From: Frankia nepalensis
GTDB taxonomy: Bacteria > Actinomycetota > Actinomycetes > Frankiales > Frankiaceae
NCBI RefSeq assembly: GCF_016786325.1
Contig: NZ_JADWYU010000203.1
Location: 18,516-82,515 of the forward strand
Reading direction: 5' to 3'
Length of the DNA stretch: 64,000 bases
The notes under the pieces were generated by a model. It saw only the letters and a program-made list of their open reading frames with translations, made no database searches and was not told the origin of the DNA. The translations under genes and the position numbers were made by a program. Below, piece by piece: positions 61,344 through 64,000 of the stretch. Within the stretch, counting starts at the first letter, position 1. Every line of letters starts with the position of its first letter.

Positions 61344-62363
61344 CTAGGCGGAGCGGCGGGTCGGCGACTTCGCGGCGGTCGACTTGGCGGCCGTGGACTT
61401 CGAGCCCGCCGCCGCCGTCCTCGGCGCGGTCTTCGGGGGCGCGTTCTTGGGACCGGCGCTCTTCGCGGCCGTCTTCCGGCCGGTCGCCTTGGCCTTGCCA
61501 CCGACCGTCGCGGGTCCAGCGGCCTCGGCCGCCTCGGCGGCCCGCTCGGGCTCGGCCTCGGCCTCGGGCCCCGCGGCGCCACCCGCCGGCCGGCCCGACC
61601 GGACCGCCTCGATGCTGGCGCGCAGCGCGGCCATCAGGTCGCCGGCGGGCCCCACCTTCTCCTCGACCGGCGGCGCCACGACCTCCTGCCCGGCGATCTT
61701 GGCGTCGATCACCTGGAGAAGGGCCTCGCGGTACTGATCGCCGAACCTCGTGGGGTCGAAGTCGTCGGCGAGCGTGTCGATCAGCGACCTGGCCATGTCC
61801 AGCTCCTGCTCGCGGACCTGGATCTCGTCCTCGAGGAACGGGAAGTCCGGCACGCGCACCTCGTCTGGCCAGAGCATGGTCTCCAGTACGAAGACACCGC
61901 CGCGGACCCGCAGCGTCGCCAACTGCTCGCGCTGCCGCAGCGCGATCTTCACCAGCGCCACCCGGCCCGAGGACTCGAGCGCGTCGCGCAGCAGCACGTA
62001 CGGCTTGGACCCGTGCTTGTCCGGCTCCAGGTAGTAGCTCTTCGCGAAGTAGATCGGGTCGACCTGCTCCAGCGGCACGAACCCGAGCACGTCGATCGCG
62101 CGCGAGGTCGACAGCGGCAGGTTCGCGAAGTCCTCGTCGGTCAGGACGACGGTCTCGCCGTCCGGCAGCTCGTAGCCCTTGGCGATCTCGGAGTACGGGA
62201 CCTCCTCGCCGTCGGCCGCGGCCACCCGCTTGTAGCGGATCCGCGACCCGTCCGAGCGCCGGACCTGGTGAAAGGCGACGTCACGCTCCTCGGTGGCCGA
62301 GTACAGCTTCACCGGGACCGAGACGAGGCCGAAGCTGATGGCACCCTTCCAAATCGAACGCAT
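61344..62363 (-). CDS. ku: Ku protein (non-homologous end joining)
   Basis: A 339-aa bacterial Ku homodimer subunit that rings DNA ends and recruits LigD. The core starts MRSIWKGAISFGLVSVPVKLY, the invariant Ku N-terminus, and contains PIYFAKSYYLEPDK and LYREALLQ-type helix (QYREALLQVIDAKIAGQ). After residue 250 a Lys/Ala/Pro-rich tail of about 90 residues extends to the C-terminus; similar tails in other actinobacterial Ku proteins bind DNA. ATG 62363 follows aggggcg. It is divergent from the polymerase gene, with 256 bp of shared promoter region. Confidence 0.95.
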   Translation of the reverse strand: MRSIWKGAISFGLVSVPVKLYSATEERDVAFHQVRRSDGSRIRYKRVAAADGEEVPYSEIAKGYELPDGETVVLTDEDFANLPLSTSRAIDVLGFVPLEQVDPIYFAKSYYLEPDKHGSKPYVLLRDALESSGRVALVKIALRQREQLATLRVRGGVFVLETMLWPDEVRVPDFPFLEDEIQVREQELDMARSLIDTLADDFDPTRFGDQYREALLQVIDAKIAGQEVVAPPVEEKVGPAGDLMAALRASIEAVRSGRPAGGAAGPEAEAEPERAAEAAEAAGPATVGGKAKATGRKTAAKSAGPKNAPPKTAPRTAAAGSKSTAAKSTAAKSPTRRSA

Positions 62364-62619
62364 GTTCGCCCCTAACGTCGTTCCAACCCCATCGTGAGCC
62401 TCCCGGCGCCCCGTGTCCGCCCGACCGGCGAACCCGCCAAAAATCCGCCCGCTCAGCACACTTGGACACCCGTTGGGTAGACGTTGTCGATCAGCCAGAC
62501 TCATCGGTTGTGCGTCCGGACAGGCACAAACGGTCTCCTCGGCCCCCGGCGCATGCTGGGATGCACAGGAGCGGGTAGCTCGGGGCGGAACGCGGCGCGG
62601 CGTACGCGGGAGGCACGGG

Positions 62620-63513
62620 ATGGGCGGGGCGAGCGGGGCCGACCAGGCGGTCGAGGTCGACGGCCGGCAGCTGAAGCTGTCGAACCTGGACAAGGTGCTC
62701 TACCCGGCCGGCACCACCAAGGCCGAGGTCATCGACTACTACGCCCGGATCGCCGACGTCCTGCTCCCCCACCTCACCGACCGGCCGTTGACCGTCGTGC
62801 GCTTCCCCGAGGGCGTCGGTGCGGACGGCTTCTTCAGCAAGAACGCCCCCGCGCACCGCCCGGCCTGGGTGACGACCCAGACGCTGCCCTCCCCCGGGTC
62901 CACCAAGAACCGCCGCACGATCGACTACCTGGTCGCCGAGGAACGCCCGACACTCGTCTGGCTGGCCAACCTGGCGGCCCTGGAGATGCATACCCCCATG
63001 TGGCGGATCTCGACCAGGAAGCCGGACCTCCTGGTCGCCGACCTCGACCCGGGCCCGGGCACGAACGTGCTGGACTGCGCCCGCGTCGCCCTGCTGCTGC
63101 GCGAGGTCCTGCCCGAGCCGCTCTGCGTGAAGACCAGCGGGTCCAAGGGGCTGCAGGTGTACGGCCGGGTGGACGACGGGCGGGACAGCATGCGGGTGCG
63201 CGACGACATGCGGACGGTCGCCGAACGGCTCGCCCGGGACCATCCGGACCTGGTGGTGTCGAACATGCGCAAGGACCTGCGCCACGGGCGGGTGCTCCTG
63301 GACTGGTCGCAGAACAACCCCGCGAAGACGACCGTCTCCGTCTACTCCCTGCGGGCCCGGGCGTCGCCGACCGTCTCGACCCCGGTCAGCTGGGACGAGG
63401 TCGCCGCCGCCCGCGACCCACGCGACCTCGCCTTCACCGCCACCCAGGTGCTCGACCGCGTCGCGCGGCACGGCGATCTGTTCGCGCCGCTGCTCGGGCA
63501 ACAAGAACGGTGA
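62620..63513 (+). CDS. LigD-type NHEJ polymerase (stand-alone PolDom)
   Basis: A 297-aa archaeo-eukaryotic-primase-type polymerase, the domain that in LigD fills gaps and adds nucleotides at breaks. The conserved starting part LKLSNLDKVLYPAGTTKAEV, the phosphate-binding KTSGSKGLQVY, the metal motif ADLDPGPGT (D-x-D) and LLDWSQNN with the third carboxylate are all present. The frame has no ligase or phosphoesterase domain, so those would be encoded elsewhere, as in other actinobacteria with split LigD. ATG 62620 follows gggagg. It pairs functionally with the divergent ku gene. Confidence 0.93.
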   Translation: MGGASGADQAVEVDGRQLKLSNLDKVLYPAGTTKAEVIDYYARIADVLLPHLTDRPLTVVRFPEGVGADGFFSKNAPAHRPAWVTTQTLPSPGSTKNRRTIDYLVAEERPTLVWLANLAALEMHTPMWRISTRKPDLLVADLDPGPGTNVLDCARVALLLREVLPEPLCVKTSGSKGLQVYGRVDDGRDSMRVRDDMRTVAERLARDHPDLVVSNMRKDLRHGRVLLDWSQNNPAKTTVSVYSLRARASPTVSTPVSWDEVAAARDPRDLAFTATQVLDRVARHGDLFAPLLGQQER

Positions 63514-63693
63514 CGGGCGTTCGCGGCAACGGCGGGTGGGTATGCCGTGAATCCCGGGGTTCCAGCCGGATCGGCGAAGGCGATCCGGCAGGTCCGGTTG
63601 GCCGACCCGGTGACGCGGGACGCGCGACGGCCTGACCGACGCGCGGGCGGCGTCACCCGGGCGAGTACGTCCCGTCACCTCGTGGAGGCCAGC

Positions 63694-63879
63694 ATGGGTG
63701 CACCGACCGAACTTCCCCTCGACGTTCCCGACGCCGACGCCGCCGAGCAGGCCAGGGCGCTGCGCCCGGACGAGACGCCTCCTCGTCCGCCGCCGCTGCG
63801 CGAGCGGCCCGAGGTCGACGAGTACGACGCCGTCGAGCAGAGCCTCGTCGTCGAGGACGACGAGGACGACTACCGCTAG
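63694..63879 (+). CDS. Small acidic protein
   Basis: A 61-aa protein of unknown function, strongly acidic, reading PLDVPDADAAEQ early and ending VVEDDEDDYR. The pattern (PDADAAEQ, then an acidic C-terminus) is seen in small uncharacterised actinobacterial proteins. No fold or motif assigns a role, and much of it is probably disordered. ATG 63694 is supported by ggagg 6 nt upstream, making expression likely. It may be cotranscribed with the polymerase gene 180 bp upstream. Confidence 0.72.
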   Translation: MGAPTELPLDVPDADAAEQARALRPDETPPRPPPLRERPEVDEYDAVEQSLVVEDDEDDYR

Positions 63880-64000
63880 GCACGCCAGGCCGTTCGGCAC
63901 ACACCCCGGCCACTCATCCCGGCTCCGGGTGCCCCCGGCTTCGGGTGCCCCCGACGACCGCCGCGCGTCCCCCACGCCCGGTGCCGGGCGACCCGTCGGG

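Overview
The window is very GC-rich DNA with GTG and TTG starts used freely. It carries several actinobacterial hallmarks: an AdnA/AdnB motor-nuclease pair, a MoeZ-type sulfur-activating enzyme, an MMPL exporter, an ANTAR protein, a mycothiol-dependent maleylpyruvate-isomerase-fold protein, a Ku plus stand-alone LigD-polymerase pair, and many TetR/AraC/PucR-type regulators. Together these point to a soil actinobacterium, and gene style and content suggest the Frankia/Pseudofrankia group. That assignment is an inference, because no rRNA or tRNA gene is visible.

Layout: 0-10.4 kb is mostly housekeeping and stress functions: the 3' part of katG, an MMPL transporter, a quinone-reductase-like gene under a MerR-type promoter, a coupled DrrA/DrrB-like ABC exporter behind a 27-bp palindrome, a CAP-domain lipoprotein, a NUDIX hydrolase and a methyltransferase-like gene. 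An ECF sigma factor with a basic tail follows (11 kb). From 12.2 to 25.1 kb lies an accessory, catabolic-looking island: an SDR, two paralogous amine-dehydrogenase/dihydrodipicolinate-reductase-like proteins, SRPBCC, AraC plus VOC, a mycothiol-type enzyme, a secreted and a signal-less substrate-binding protein, an LLM flavin/F420 oxidoreductase, a cytochrome P450 and, closing it, a single protein with two TetR DNA-binding domains. No ABC permease or ATPase for the binding proteins is present.

25-36 kb holds a mixture: a small MSMEG_6728-like protein, a zinc-ribbon methyltransferase with an unassigned N-terminal half, an MFS exporter, an NTF2-like protein, an SGNH hydrolase and an aldo/keto reductase that appear to share an operator, an acyltransferase-3 membrane protein and an ANTAR protein. 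36.5-46 kb holds an active/inactive M16 peptidase pair, a lipoprotein divergent from a two-component system, a PucR-type regulator and a nucleoside hydrolase. 46-55 kb is a DNA-repair block dominated by AdnAB. 55-58 kb has an SDR, an alkyltransferase-like protein and MoeZ. 58-61 kb carries an A-T-TE mini-NRPS behind a highly structured AT-rich regulatory region. The window ends with divergent Ku and LigD-polymerase genes (non-homologous end joining) and a small acidic protein.

The most distinctive points are the 12-25 kb island with its tandem-TetR protein and orphan binding proteins, the A-T-TE enzyme whose adenylation pocket lacks the amino-binding Asp, two micro-ORFs that appear to drive translation of the next gene, and several strong palindromic operators whose regulators are not adjacent. 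No CRISPR array, insertion sequence, tRNA or rRNA was found.
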